The notes: generated by a model not told the origin, from the sequence alone. DNA of 52,668 bases from JAKFWI01 sp031398975 (GCA_031398975.1 JANNOI010000030.1:1-52668); one strand, 5' to 3'; shown: positions 24,495 through 34,790, counted from the first letter of the stretch. Program-made: numbers and translations.

Positions 24495-26213
24495 ATGCAT
24501 GAAGAAGGCGCGCCCGAGGGCGCCGAAACGGCGGACAGCTTGCCTTTGGCCGACGGGCCGGAAGGCGCGCCGGATATGGACGACAGCGAGACCGGCGAGG
24601 GGCTGGAGGCGGACGCCGCCGACCTGCCCGATCCGGTGGTGGCGGTGGTGGAGGATCCTGCGCCTGCAGCGGTGGGCTTCGCGGCCCTCGGCCTCAGCAC
24701 CGAAATCCTGCAGGCCATCGCCGACACCGGCTACACCAACCCCACCCCGATCCAGGCCCAGGCGATCCCGATCGTGCTGCAGGGCCGCGACGTGCTGGGC
24801 ATCGCCCAGACCGGCACCGGCAAGACCGCCTCCTTCACCGTGCCAATGATCGAGATCCTCTCGCGCGGGCGCTCCAAGGCGCGCATGCCGCGCACGCTGA
24901 TCCTGGAGCCGACGCGCGAGCTCGCCGCGCAGGTCGCCGAAAGCTTCGACAAGTACGGCAAGCACCACAAGCTCACCAAGGCGCTGCTGATCGGGGGCGT
25001 CTCGTTCGGGGACCAGGACGCCCTGCTGGCGCAAGGCGTCGACGTGCTGATCGCCACGCCGGGGCGGCTGCTCGATCATTTCGAGCGCGGCAAGCTGCTC
25101 CTGTCCGGCGTCCAGGTGATGGTCGTCGACGAGGCGGACCGCATGCTGGACATGGGCTTTATCCCCGACATCGAGCGCATCTTCCGGCTCACCCCCTTCA
25201 CCCGCCAGACGCTGTTCTTCTCCGCCACGATGCCCCCGGAGATCAAACGGCTGACCGACCAATTCCTGCAAAGCCCGGTGCGGATCGAGGTGTCGAAGCC
25301 CGCCACCGCCGCGACCACCATCACCCAGCGCCTCGTGCGCATCCCCGGCGGGGATCCGCGCACGCGCCGCGCCGCGCTGCGCGCCGTGATCAACGCCGCC
25401 GCGATCAAGAACGGCATCATCTTCTGTAACCGCAAGACGGACGTGGACGTGGTGGCGAAGTCGCTGCAGCGGCACGGCTTCGACGCGGCGCCCCTGCACG
25501 GGGACCTCGACCAGCGCTTCCGCACCCAGACGCTTGAGCGCTTCAAGACCGGGGCGGTGCAGCTGCTGGTGGCCTCCGACGTCGCCGCCCGCGGCCTCGA
25601 CATCCCCGACGTGTCGCACGTGTTCAATTACGAGCCGCCCCGCCACGCCGACGATTACATCCACCGCATCGGGCGCACCGGCCGCGCCGGGCGCCTCGGC
25701 GCCACCTTCATGCTGATCGCGCCTTCCGACGAGCGCGCGCTCGCCGCGATCGAGAAGCTGACCGGCAAGCCGATCGAGCCCGTGATCATGGACGGCGTCC
25801 CCACGGAGCGGCTGGGCGATGAAGTGGACCGCGGCGGGCGCGGGCGCCGGCGTGAAGAACCCCACTCCGAGCGCGGCGAGGCCAAGGAAGCCGCGAGCGG
25901 CGACCGGCCGGGCCGGCGCGCCCCCCGCTCCCGCCCCCGCACGCCCGAGCGCGCGCGCGCAGAGGCTCCCGACGAGACGGCCGCGGTTGAAGCGTCGCCG
26001 CCCGAACCCGCGCGCGAATTCCCGCGGGACCGGGCAGCCCCGCGCGGGCGCCGCCCCGCGAGCGAGCGCGCTCCCGAACGCCCCGCAAATCCCGCCCCCG
26101 CCCGTGAACGCAGCCCCGGCCGCCCTCCCCGCGAGGAGGAAGAAGGCGGGGTGCGCGGCTTCGGCGGCGACGTTCCGGCCTTCCTGGCCCGCGGCCCCGT
26201 CAAGGCGGAATAA
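24495..26213 (+). CDS. DEAD-box ATP-dependent RNA helicase (RhlE-like)
   Basis: Unwinds RNA duplexes; probably acts in RNA decay or ribosome assembly. From the ATG at 24495 the 572-residue product has a roughly 60-residue acidic N-terminal extension, then the full motif set: Q motif TPIQAQAIP, AQTGTGKT, PTRELAAQ, the DEAD box in VVDEADRMLDMG, SAT in FFSATMPPE, and the C-terminal HGDLDQRFR, ASDVAARGLDIPDVSHV and HRIGRTGRAGR. The last 150 residues are a disordered arginine/proline/glutamate-rich tail, typical of RhlE-type proteins and likely an RNA or protein contact. A TTG at 24438 would lengthen the protein but lies almost at the predicted transcript start. RhlE versus RhlB cannot be settled by eye. 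Confidence 0.92.
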   Translation: MHEEGAPEGAETADSLPLADGPEGAPDMDDSETGEGLEADAADLPDPVVAVVEDPAPAAVGFAALGLSTEILQAIADTGYTNPTPIQAQAIPIVLQGRDVLGIAQTGTGKTASFTVPMIEILSRGRSKARMPRTLILEPTRELAAQVAESFDKYGKHHKLTKALLIGGVSFGDQDALLAQGVDVLIATPGRLLDHFERGKLLLSGVQVMVVDEADRMLDMGFIPDIERIFRLTPFTRQTLFFSATMPPEIKRLTDQFLQSPVRIEVSKPATAATTITQRLVRIPGGDPRTRRAALRAVINAAAIKNGIIFCNRKTDVDVVAKSLQRHGFDAAPLHGDLDQRFRTQTLERFKTGAVQLLVASDVAARGLDIPDVSHVFNYEPPRHADDYIHRIGRTGRAGRLGATFMLIAPSDERALAAIEKLTGKPIEPVIMDGVPTERLGDEVDRGGRGRRREEPHSERGEAKEAASGDRPGRRAPRSRPRTPERARAEAPDETAAVEASPPEPAREFPRDRAAPRGRRPASERAPERPANPAPARERSPGRPPREEEEGGVRGFGGDVPAFLARGPVKAE

Positions 26214-26348
26214 ACCTCTCGTTTTTCTCAAGAAAAAAGCGCCCGTCCGGCCCCGCAACGGGCAGGCGAGGGCTTCGCGTTTCCATGTCGTTTACGACGT
26301 GGGGTCTAGCAAGAGGGGCTGCCGGAACACGATTCGAGGAATCTGGAC
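26214..26348. other. Spacer after the helicase gene
   Basis: 135 bases. TTTTTC/GAAAAA (around 26231-26246) forms a small A+T hairpin, and GCCCGT/ACGGGC flank a short loop just after. Neither is a standard terminator for the plus strand. A GAGGA ribosome site at 26336-26340 serves the next gene. Confidence 0.35.
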
Positions 26349-27407
26349 GTGAGCGACGCCATGTTGACCCTGCGAGGCCCCAAGGGCATCGCCTACGCGC
26401 ACGACACGATCGACGTCATGGGCGTTCACGACATCCCCACCTCGGCCAAGAATTACGAAGTCTGGCTCTCCTACCGCATGGGCGGCCACCCGGACCTCCG
26501 GCGCATGATCGACGAGCGCATCGCCCGCGGCGACAGCTTCAACGACGAGGTGAACGAGCAGCTCTACGAGCAATTCTTCTCCAATTTCCGCCTCTCTGCA
26601 CAAGTGATGGCCGCGGGGGAGCGCATCGCCAAAGAAGTGTCGGACGTGGTTACGGCGCTGCAGAATTCGGGCGAAAAAACCGGGGCCTATGCAGAGACCC
26701 TCCAGCGCGCCGCCGCCTCGATCCAAAAGGACATGGACGGCGCAAAGCTGCGCGAAGTCATCGCCGGTCTCGCCGCCGCGACGCTCGAAATGGCCGAGGA
26801 CAACCGCAGGCTCACCTTCCGCCTCCAGGACAGCTCGCGCGAGATGGAGACGCTGCGCACCACGCTGCGCCAGGCCCGCGCGGAGGCGCTGACGGACGGC
26901 CTCACCGGCCTCGCCAACCGCAAGATGTTCGACGAGACGCTGAAAATGCGCATGCGCGAGGCCGCCGCCCAGCGCACCGATCTCTGCCTCCTGCTGTGCG
27001 ACATCGATCATTTCAAGCGCTTCAACGACACCTGGGGCCACCAGACCGGGGACCAGATCATCCGCTTCATCGGCTCGTGCCTGCAGCGCCAGTCCCGCCC
27101 GGACCACCTCGTGGCGCGGTATGGCGGGGAGGAATTCGCGATCATCATGCCGCGCACGCGCATCATCGGCGCCAAGGCCATCGCCGAGGCGATCCGCACC
27201 GCCATCGAGTCCAAGAAGCTCCTGCGCAAATCCACCAACGAGGACCTGGGCAAGGTCACCGTCTCGGTCGGGATCGCACAATATCGCGCGGGCGAAACGA
27301 TGCATGATCTGGTGGAGCGCACCGACGCCTGCCTCTACGCCTCCAAACGCACCGGCCGCAACCGCATCACCACGGAAATGGATACAAGCGTGCTCAGCGC
27401 CGCCTGA
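26349..27407 (+). CDS. GGDEF-domain protein, probable diguanylate cyclase
   Basis: 352 residues with no signal peptide or transmembrane segment. The N-terminal ~180 residues are helical and end in a coiled coil (SREMETLRTTLRQARAEAL), which could dimerise the enzyme. The GGDEF domain starts at DGLTGLANRKMFDE and holds the active site RYGGEEF (GGEEF at 259-263), so it should make cyclic di-GMP. The product-inhibition site that in PleD-type enzymes reads RxxD at this exact spacing is R250-P-D-H253 here: the arginine is kept but the aspartate is histidine. I use the GTG at 26349 because GAGGA lies eight bases upstream; the ATG four codons later has no ribosome site at proper spacing. Confidence 0.9.
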   Translation: MSDAMLTLRGPKGIAYAHDTIDVMGVHDIPTSAKNYEVWLSYRMGGHPDLRRMIDERIARGDSFNDEVNEQLYEQFFSNFRLSAQVMAAGERIAKEVSDVVTALQNSGEKTGAYAETLQRAAASIQKDMDGAKLREVIAGLAAATLEMAEDNRRLTFRLQDSSREMETLRTTLRQARAEALTDGLTGLANRKMFDETLKMRMREAAAQRTDLCLLLCDIDHFKRFNDTWGHQTGDQIIRFIGSCLQRQSRPDHLVARYGGEEFAIIMPRTRIIGAKAIAEAIRTAIESKKLLRKSTNEDLGKVTVSVGIAQYRAGETMHDLVERTDACLYASKRTGRNRITTEMDTSVLSAA

Positions 27408-27485
27408 TAGGCGCCGTGCGGACTGGCGCCTTTTCCGAGGAAGTGGACGCCGGTTCAGCGTCAGAAAATGCGACCCAACAAACAC

Positions 27486-27524
27486 CTCAAGCCTCGATGC
27501 GACTCTGTCGGATCGAGGCTTGAG
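27486..27524. terminator. Long near-perfect hairpin between convergent genes
   Basis: CTCAAGCCTCGAT (27486-27498) pairs perfectly with ATCGAGGCTTGAG (27512-27524). Inside, after a single G/G mismatch, CGAC pairs with GTCG around a TCT loop. The element has 17 paired positions in 39 bases and is therefore very stable on either strand. It lies between the stops of the GGDEF gene (plus) and the glycosyltransferase-like gene (minus), so a bidirectional terminator is likely, although only a broken T-rich tract (GTGTTTGTT, minus strand) follows. It could also be a copy of a dispersed palindrome. Confidence 0.6.
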
Positions 27525-27529
27525 ACGTC

Positions 27530-28447
27530 TCAGACTTGGCTCGGGCCGCCAGGCCGCCAGCCCGCACGCCGCAGGGTGCGCTGGATCACCTGGCCGTCCA
27601 CCGTCGGGATGGCGATCGCCAAGTCTGGATTTTCCCGCATCGCGTCCTGGCCGGCCATGTGCACGATGCCCACCGGACGGTTGGGCAGATAATATTCCAC
27701 GAGCGTGCGCCCGTCGGCGCTGGCTTTCCAGGGTCCCATATAATTGCAGGTTTCGGGGCAGAGCTCCACGGGCAGCCCGTCCACATAGATCATCAGCCCG
27801 ATGGACAATTGGTCCGCGGTGAACACCCGGCCCTTGCGCAGCACCTGGCCCATGCGGGCGCGCCACACCTCCCAATGCGGCGCCTCGCGCGCGAGCGCAT
27901 AGACCCCTCCATTCATGGTGGGCTTGTTGGCGACCCGGCGCGCCAGCGCCTCCGGCAGGCCGGCATTGCGGGCGTTCTTGTAGAGGATGGAGCGGACGCG
28001 AGCCATGCCGAACCCCACCCATTCCAGGCGCATCGTATGGCTCGAATAGCGCGACGTCTGGGAGATGATGGCCAGCCGGTTGAGCGCGGCGGCCTCGAAC
28101 AGGGTGTCGATGGCGGCGATGTCCTGCACCCAGGCGTCAGCGTCCACCCAGGCGATCAGGTCGGCGTCGGGGTTGTGCTTGTCCAGGAAGGCGCGCACCA
28201 GAGCGAGCTTCAGGTGCTCCTTGCCGCCCGCGCGCGCCTCAGCCTCCGGAAACTCCCAGCCGATCGTGATCACCCGCGCCCCGTAGCGCCGCGCCAGATG
28301 CGCGGCCTGGGCGGGCTCCAGGCCGGCGTCGATAATAGTGAGGCCCAAGGCGGCGGCGTCGCGGAACTCGCGCACCGAGGCCGCCAGATCCTCCAGCAGG
28401 GTGAAGTATTTTGCGTCGCCGCCCGCGACGATCACCTTGCTGGCCAT
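27530..28447 (-). CDS. Glycosyltransferase-like protein (GT-A fold, DxD motif), function unknown
   Basis: 305 residues, no signal peptide or membrane span. The N-terminal half reads as a Rossmann-like nucleotide-sugar fold (KVIVAGGDAKYFTLLEDL). LIAWVDADAWVQD contains a DxD metal/nucleotide-sugar motif (D102-A-D104). Later segments NKPTMNGGVYALARE, FTADQLSIGLMIY and GIVHMAGQD match the acceptor- and metal-site pattern of GT8-like and other hexosyltransferases. This suggests sugar transfer from a UDP- or similar donor, but neither donor nor acceptor can be named. It stands alone on the minus strand between the SUF operon and the GGDEF gene, with no polysaccharide cluster nearby. The start is the ATG at 28447. 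Confidence 0.75.
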   Translation of the reverse strand: MASKVIVAGGDAKYFTLLEDLAASVREFRDAAALGLTIIDAGLEPAQAAHLARRYGARVITIGWEFPEAEARAGGKEHLKLALVRAFLDKHNPDADLIAWVDADAWVQDIAAIDTLFEAAALNRLAIISQTSRYSSHTMRLEWVGFGMARVRSILYKNARNAGLPEALARRVANKPTMNGGVYALAREAPHWEVWRARMGQVLRKGRVFTADQLSIGLMIYVDGLPVELCPETCNYMGPWKASADGRTLVEYYLPNRPVGIVHMAGQDAMRENPDLAIAIPTVDGQVIQRTLRRAGWRPGGPSQV

Positions 28448-28526
28448 GGCCCCCGCCCGTCTCTATGGGCCGCCCGCTTACGCGCGGGCCCGGCGCACGT
28501 CAATGGAAGCGGGGGCCCTCTACGCT

Positions 28527-28901
28527 CTAGGCGGCGAACTCGGCGGGCTTAATGGTGACGCTTTCCCCGCAGCCGCAGGCATCCGTCTGGTTCGGGTTGC
28601 GGAACACGAATTTCGAGGAAAGCTTCGTGGTTTCGAAGTCGATCACCGAGCCGATCAGGAACAGCACCGCCTTGGCCTCGATCAGGATCTTCACGCCCTG
28701 CTCCTCGACGACCTCGTCCAGGGGGGCGGGCGCATCGGCGTAGCCCATCACGTATTCCATCCCCGCGCAGCCGCCATTCTTCACCCCGACCCGGAGATAG
28801 GCGCGGTCGGTCTCGGCCATGATGGCCTTGACGCGCTCGGCGGCGGAGGCGCTCAGCGTCACCACCTTGGGCTTGGTCCGTCTCGGTCCGGTTGCGGCCA
28901 T
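28527..28901 (-). CDS. sufA: A-type iron-sulfur carrier SufA
   Basis: Accepts a cluster from SufBCD and passes it to target proteins. The 124-residue product has the three conserved cysteines of the family: one in VKNGGCAGMEYVMGY and two in the C-terminal ACGCGES. I start at the ATG at 28901; a GTG one codon earlier also fits. It is the last gene of the SUF operon, seven bases after sufT. Confidence 0.95.
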   Translation of the reverse strand: MAATGPRRTKPKVVTLSASAAERVKAIMAETDRAYLRVGVKNGGCAGMEYVMGYADAPAPLDEVVEEQGVKILIEAKAVLFLIGSVIDFETTKLSSKFVFRNPNQTDACGCGESVTIKPAEFAA

Positions 28902-28908
28902 CACATCC

Positions 28909-29277
28909 TCACAGCATGTTGAGTTCGAGTTTGGCCTCGTCGCTCATGCGCGCGGGAGACCAGGGCGGATCGAACACGAGGTTCACCTTGACGGACTTCA
29001 CCCCCTTCACGCTTTGGGCGGCCGCCTCCACCCAGCCCGGCATCTCCCCCGCCACCGGGCAGCCCGGCGCGGTCAGCGTCATCTCGACATCGACGTGGCG
29101 CGCCTCGTTCAGGTCGACCTTGTAGATCAGGCCGAGTTCGTAGATGTCGACCGGGATCTCCGGATCGAACACGCTCTTGAACGCCGTCACCAAATCGTCG
29201 GTGATGCGGGCGGTCTCGACGGCGTCGGGGGGGCCCTCGGCCTCGGCCTCCGGCGGGGTTTCGCGGTCCACGATCAT
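28909..29277 (-). CDS. sufT: SufT (DUF59/MIP18 family iron-sulfur maturation protein)
   Basis: 122 residues from the ATG at 29277 (MIVDRETPP), five bases after the sufS stop. A longer reading would run antiparallel to nothing useful but would overlap sufS by about 140 bases with non-family sequence. The DUF59 motif SVFDPEIPVDIYELGLIYKVDL and the cysteine in LTAPGCPVAGEM are intact. SufT proteins help mature iron-sulfur proteins under high demand in other bacteria. An acidic 20-residue N-terminal tail precedes the domain. Confidence 0.93.
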   Translation of the reverse strand: MIVDRETPPEAEAEGPPDAVETARITDDLVTAFKSVFDPEIPVDIYELGLIYKVDLNEARHVDVEMTLTAPGCPVAGEMPGWVEAAAQSVKGVKSVKVNLVFDPPWSPARMSDEAKLELNML

Positions 29278-29282
29278 GCCTT

Positions 29283-30503
29283 TCACATAAGCAATTTGCG
29301 GGCTTTCTCCAACGCGTCCACGAACGCGTCCACCTCGCCCGGCGTGTTGTAGAGGCCAAAGCTTGCGCGCGCGGTGGCGGTCACGCCCAGGCGGCGCATC
29401 AGGGGCTGGGCGCAATGGTGGCCCGCCCGCACCGCCACGCCGTAACGGTCGAGGATTTGGGCGACGTCGTGGGGGTGGGCGCCCTCGACGGTGAAGGTCA
29501 CGATCGCGCCCTTGCCGGGAGCCCGGCCGTAGAGGCGCACCCAGTTCAGGTCCCGCAGGCGCGCCTCGGCGTGCGCCAGCAGGGCATGCTCGTGCGCATC
29601 GATCGCCGCGCGCCCGAGGCGCGTCACGTACTCGATCGCCGCATGCAGCCCGATCGCCTCCAGGATCGGGGGCGTGCCGGCCTCGAAGCGGTGGGGCGCG
29701 TCGTTATAGGTGATCGTCTCCTGCTCGACGATCTGGATCATCTCGCCCCCGCCCTCAAACGGGGCGAGCGCGGCCAGCCGCTCGGGGCGCCCGTACAGCA
29801 CGCCGATACCGCTCGGACCATAAAGCTTGTGGCCGGTGAAGGCGTAGAAATCGACCCCCAGCGCGGCGACGTCCACGCTCCCGTGCACCACCGCCTGGCA
29901 GCCGTCCAGCAGCACCGGGACGCCCTTGGCGTGCGCCAGCGCCACGATCTCCGCACCCGGCGTGCGTGCGCCCAGGACATTGGACATGTGCGTGAGCGCC
30001 ACCATCTTCGTGCGCGGCCCGATCAGCGCGTCGAGCGCGCCGAGATCGATCTCGCCATCGTCGCTGACGTCGAGCCAGCGCAGCACGGCGCCGCAACGCT
30101 CGCGCAGGAAATGCCAGGGCACGATGTTGGAATGGTGCTCCATCACCGAAAGCACGATCTCGTCGCCCGGGCGGATGCTGGGCGCGAGGCCACCGGCCAC
30201 GATGTTGATCGCCGACGTGCCGCCCCGGGTGAAAACGATCGAGGCGGGGGAAGGCGCATGGAGCAGGCGCGCCACGGCTTCGCGGGCGTCCTCGAAGGCC
30301 TGGGTGGTTTCGTTCGCGAGCGTGTGCAGCCCGCGATGGACGTTGGCGTAGGAGCCGGCCATTGCGCCGGCCATCGCCGCGATCACGGCCTCGGGCTTTT
30401 GCGCGCTGGCGGCGTTGTCGAGATAGACCAGGGGCTTTCCGTGTACGGAGCGTGTCAGGATCGGGAAGTCCCCGCGCACGCGTTCGACGTCATAGGCGCT
30501 CAT
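29283..30503 (-). CDS. sufS: Cysteine desulfurase SufS (class II)
   Basis: PLP enzyme that takes sulfur from cysteine for cluster assembly. The 406-residue product has VYLDNAASAQKPEAVI, EHHSNIVPWHF, the PLP lysine in FTGHKLYGPSGIG, and the catalytic cysteine in RAGHHCAQPLMRRLG, which is the short class II loop that needs a SufE or SufU partner. No sufE is in the operon. The ATG overlaps the sufD stop by four bases (ATGA). Confidence 0.97.
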   Translation of the reverse strand: MSAYDVERVRGDFPILTRSVHGKPLVYLDNAASAQKPEAVIAAMAGAMAGSYANVHRGLHTLANETTQAFEDAREAVARLLHAPSPASIVFTRGGTSAINIVAGGLAPSIRPGDEIVLSVMEHHSNIVPWHFLRERCGAVLRWLDVSDDGEIDLGALDALIGPRTKMVALTHMSNVLGARTPGAEIVALAHAKGVPVLLDGCQAVVHGSVDVAALGVDFYAFTGHKLYGPSGIGVLYGRPERLAALAPFEGGGEMIQIVEQETITYNDAPHRFEAGTPPILEAIGLHAAIEYVTRLGRAAIDAHEHALLAHAEARLRDLNWVRLYGRAPGKGAIVTFTVEGAHPHDVAQILDRYGVAVRAGHHCAQPLMRRLGVTATARASFGLYNTPGEVDAFVDALEKARKLLM

Positions 30504-31396
30504 GAGGCCCCTCCGCGCAGCCAGGCCGCGATCCGCCCGGCGATCTCGTCCTTCACTTCCGCCTCGGCGTCCTCCGGCACGGCCTCTAACAGGAACGCCT
30601 CGGTCAGCAGCGCGCGCGCCTCGCGCTCCTCCACGCCGCGGGTGCGCAGATAGAACAAAGCCTCCTCGTCGAGCGCCCCGGCCGTGTTGCCGTGCGCGCA
30701 GCGGACGTCATCGGCGTAGATTTCGAGTTCCGGCTTTGCCGAGATGTCGGCGCCCTCCTCCAGCAACAGGCCGTGATGGGCCTGGGACGCGTCTGTCTTT
30801 TGCGCGCCGCGCGCCACCACGATCTTGCCCTGGAACACGCCCCGCCCGCCGGCGCGCGCCGCGCCCTGGATCCGTTGTTTCGTCACCCCGTTCGGGGCTT
30901 CGTGCAACACTCTCGAAGTCAGGTCCGCATGGCGGCCGGTCCCGGCGAGATAGATGCCGTATAATTCGACTTCGGCGTGTTCGCCCTCGATCGTGACATC
31001 GGTCTCTACACGCGCGAGCGATGCGCCCTCGGCCAGCACGATCTGGCGGAAATGGGCGCCGGCGCCCAGCCGCACCCGCGCCAGCGAAAGCGCCACGCCG
31101 CCCCCGGTCTGGAACACGACCCGCGTCAGCCGCGCGCCCGGCGCGAGGCGGATGTCTTGGGCCTGCGCCAGCAATCCCGCGCCTTCCAGCCGCTCCACGA
31201 CCGTGACCGCCTGCCCCGCCTCCACCGCCATCGCGCGCGCCCCGCCCGCGAGCCGGGCGATCACGTGCTCCTCCCCGCGCGCGGCGTCGGGCGGCAGGGC
31301 GAAGTCCGCCAGCGCCCGGCTGAGGTCGGAGTAGCGCCAGGCCTCGTTGCGCCGGGTGGGCAGGGCGTCGCGCGGCAGGGCGCTGGCGGGGGTCAT
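30500..31396 (-). CDS. sufD: SufD, scaffold subunit of the SufBCD complex
   Basis: 298 residues, shorter than the roughly 420 of E. coli SufD but typical for alphaproteobacteria. NEAWRYSDLSRAL marks the N-terminus, and the core right-handed beta-helix includes KIVVARGAQKTDASQAHHGLLL and ISAKPELEIYADDVRCAHGNTAGALDEEALFYLRTRG, the block shared with SufB (quoted in part: AHGNTAGALDEEALFYLR). Overlaps sufC by four bases and sufS by four bases, so translation is tightly coupled. Confidence 0.95.
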   Translation of the reverse strand: MTPASALPRDALPTRRNEAWRYSDLSRALADFALPPDAARGEEHVIARLAGGARAMAVEAGQAVTVVERLEGAGLLAQAQDIRLAPGARLTRVVFQTGGGVALSLARVRLGAGAHFRQIVLAEGASLARVETDVTIEGEHAEVELYGIYLAGTGRHADLTSRVLHEAPNGVTKQRIQGAARAGGRGVFQGKIVVARGAQKTDASQAHHGLLLEEGADISAKPELEIYADDVRCAHGNTAGALDEEALFYLRTRGVEEREARALLTEAFLLEAVPEDAEAEVKDEIAGRIAAWLRGGAS

Positions 31397-32142
31397 GCCG
31401 GGGCCAGTCCGTAGCGGTCATAGCCCGAGCGTTCGAGTTCGAGCGCAAGCTCGGGGCCCCCGCTATGGGCGATGCGCCCGGCCGCCAGCACGTGCACCCG
31501 ATCGGGCCGGATATAGTCGAGCAGGCGCTGATAATGGGTAATGACGAGCATGGCGCGCGCGGGCGCCCGCAGGGCGTTCACCCCGTCCGCCACCACGCGC
31601 AGAGCGTCGATGTCGAGCCCCGAGTCCGTCTCGTCGAGGATCGCAAAGCGCGGCTCCAGCACCGCCATCTGCAGCACTTCGAGGCGCTTCTTCTCCCCGC
31701 CCGAAAACCCGACATTGAGCGGGCGCTTCAGCATGTCAGGGCTGATCTTCAAGGCCGCAGCCTTGGCGCGCGCGAGCTTCAAAAAGTCAGGGCTCGACAT
31801 CTCCCCCTCCCCGCGGGCCTTGCGCTGGGCGTTCAGCGCCGCGCGCAGGAAGGCCAGCGTAGCGAGGCCCGGGATCTCCACGGGATATTGAAACGACAAG
31901 AACAGCCCCCGCGCCGCGCGCGCCTCCGGCGTGAGCGCCAGAAGGTCCGCCCCCTCCAGCGTCGCCCGCCCGTGGGTGACGTCATACCCCTCCCGCCCGG
32001 CAAGCGCATAGGCGAGCGTCGATTTCCCGGCGCCGTTGGGCCCCATGATCGCGTGGACCTCGCCGGCCGGAACATGAAGGCTCAGCCCACGGAGGATCTC
32101 CGCGCCGGCGACCTCGACGTGCAGCGCTTCGATCTCAAGCAT
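31393..32142 (-). CDS. sufC: SufC, ATPase of the SufBCD complex
   Basis: Cytosolic ABC-type ATPase that drives conformational change in SufB-SufD. From the ATG at 32142 (MLEIEALHVEV) the 249-residue product has Walker A GPNGAGKSTLAYALAG, signature FSGGEKKRLEVLQM, Walker B AILDETDSGLDIDALR and the switch histidine in VITHYQRLLDY. A longer reading by 10 residues has no family support. It lies 42 bases after sufB and overlaps sufD. Confidence 0.97.
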   Translation of the reverse strand: MLEIEALHVEVAGAEILRGLSLHVPAGEVHAIMGPNGAGKSTLAYALAGREGYDVTHGRATLEGADLLALTPEARAARGLFLSFQYPVEIPGLATLAFLRAALNAQRKARGEGEMSSPDFLKLARAKAAALKISPDMLKRPLNVGFSGGEKKRLEVLQMAVLEPRFAILDETDSGLDIDALRVVADGVNALRAPARAMLVITHYQRLLDYIRPDRVHVLAAGRIAHSGGPELALELERSGYDRYGLAPA

Positions 32143-32184
32143 GGCCAGAGCCGCTCTTTTCCCGAGGCACATTCGGCGAACCCG

Positions 32185-33656
<1,472 letters not shown>

Positions 33657-33657
<1 letters not shown>

Positions 33658-34787
33658 CAGGCGGCGTCCTCTTGTTGCGGCGCGCGCGCCTTTACGGCCT
33701 GGCGCAAGGCGGCGACGACGCGCGCGCCGTCCTCCTCCCGCGACGCCCATCCGAAGCTGACCCGCAGCGCCGATCGCGCCAGCGCCGGCTCCACGCCCAT
33801 CGCGGCGAGCACCCGGCTGGGGCGCACCTTGCCGGAAGAACACGCCGCCCCCGAACTCACCGCGACGCCCGCGAGATCGAGCGCGATCACCCCGATTTCG
33901 GCCTTCAGCCCCGGCAGCGCGAACAGACTTGTGTTGGGCAGGCGCGGCGCCCCCCGCGCGACGATCTCGGCCTCCGGAAAAGCGTCCAGCAGCATCGCCT
34001 CGAACCGGTCGCGCAGGCCGGCCAGGCGCTGCGCCTCCTGCGTCTGCGCGGCGTGGGCGGCGGCGATCGCGGCGGCGAAGCCGGCGATGGCGGGGGTGTT
34101 TTCCGTCCCGGGCCTGCGCCCCTGTTCCTGGCCGCCCCCGCGCCGCGGCGGCGTGAACGGGGCGCCCGGGGCGAGGATCAGCGCGCCCGCCCCGGGCGGC
34201 CCGCCCAGCTTGTGGCTCGACACGACGAGATAATCGGCCCCGAGCGCTGCGCGCTCCACCGGGATGCGCCCCAGCGCCTGCGCGGCGTCGCACAGCAAAA
34301 GCCCGCCCGCGGCATGCACGAGCGCTGCGGCTTGCGCCACGGGCTGGATCGCGCCGGTCTCGTTATTGGCCAGCATCAGCGCCACGAGCGGGCGCGGGCC
34401 CGCCGCCGCCAGGACCCCCGCCAGCGCCTCCAGGCGCACCACCCCGTCGCTCCCTACGGCCAAGCGCTGCGCGCGCGGATAGGCCTCGGCCAGCGCGTCA
34501 TGTTCGACGCCCGACAGCACCAGCGCGTCGGCGCCCGCGCCCTCCACCGCCAGGTGCAGCGCCTCGCTCGCCCCGCTGGTGAACACGACGTCTGCGGCGA
34601 ACGCCCCCGTGCAGCGCGCCAGCGTCTCGCGCGCGCCCTCGATCGCGGCGCGCGCCCGCCTGCCCGGACCATGGACCGAGGACGGGTTGCCCCCCTCCGC
34701 CAAGGCGCGCGCCAGCGCCGCCTCCGCCTCGGGGCGCACCGGCGCGCCGGCATTGTAATCGCAATAGGTGCGTGCGGCGGCGAACAT
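33657..34787 (-). CDS. Cysteine desulfurase, IscS/NifS type (class I)
   Basis: 376-residue PLP enzyme inserted between iscR and sufB. The PLP lysine lies in VVSSHKLGGPPGAGALI and the catalytic cysteine in VAVSSGAACSSGKVRPSRVL, the long mobile loop of class I enzymes that can hand sulfur directly to acceptors. The operon thus has two desulfurases, this one and SufS. The same arrangement is known in other alphaproteobacteria that carry SUF but no full ISC system. The start at 34787 is three bases after the iscR stop, and the 3' end overlaps sufB by one base. Confidence 0.93.
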
Positions 34788-34790
34788 GGC

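Noticed and set aside
24426..26258. A 610-codon open frame on the minus strand
   Set aside because: Antisense to the DEAD-box helicase, which has every motif in order.
33658..34293. N-terminal extension of sufB into the upstream desulfurase gene
   Set aside because: The added 212 residues are a shadow of the desulfurase; SufB family sequence begins at the ATG at 33657 and gives the normal 490 residues.
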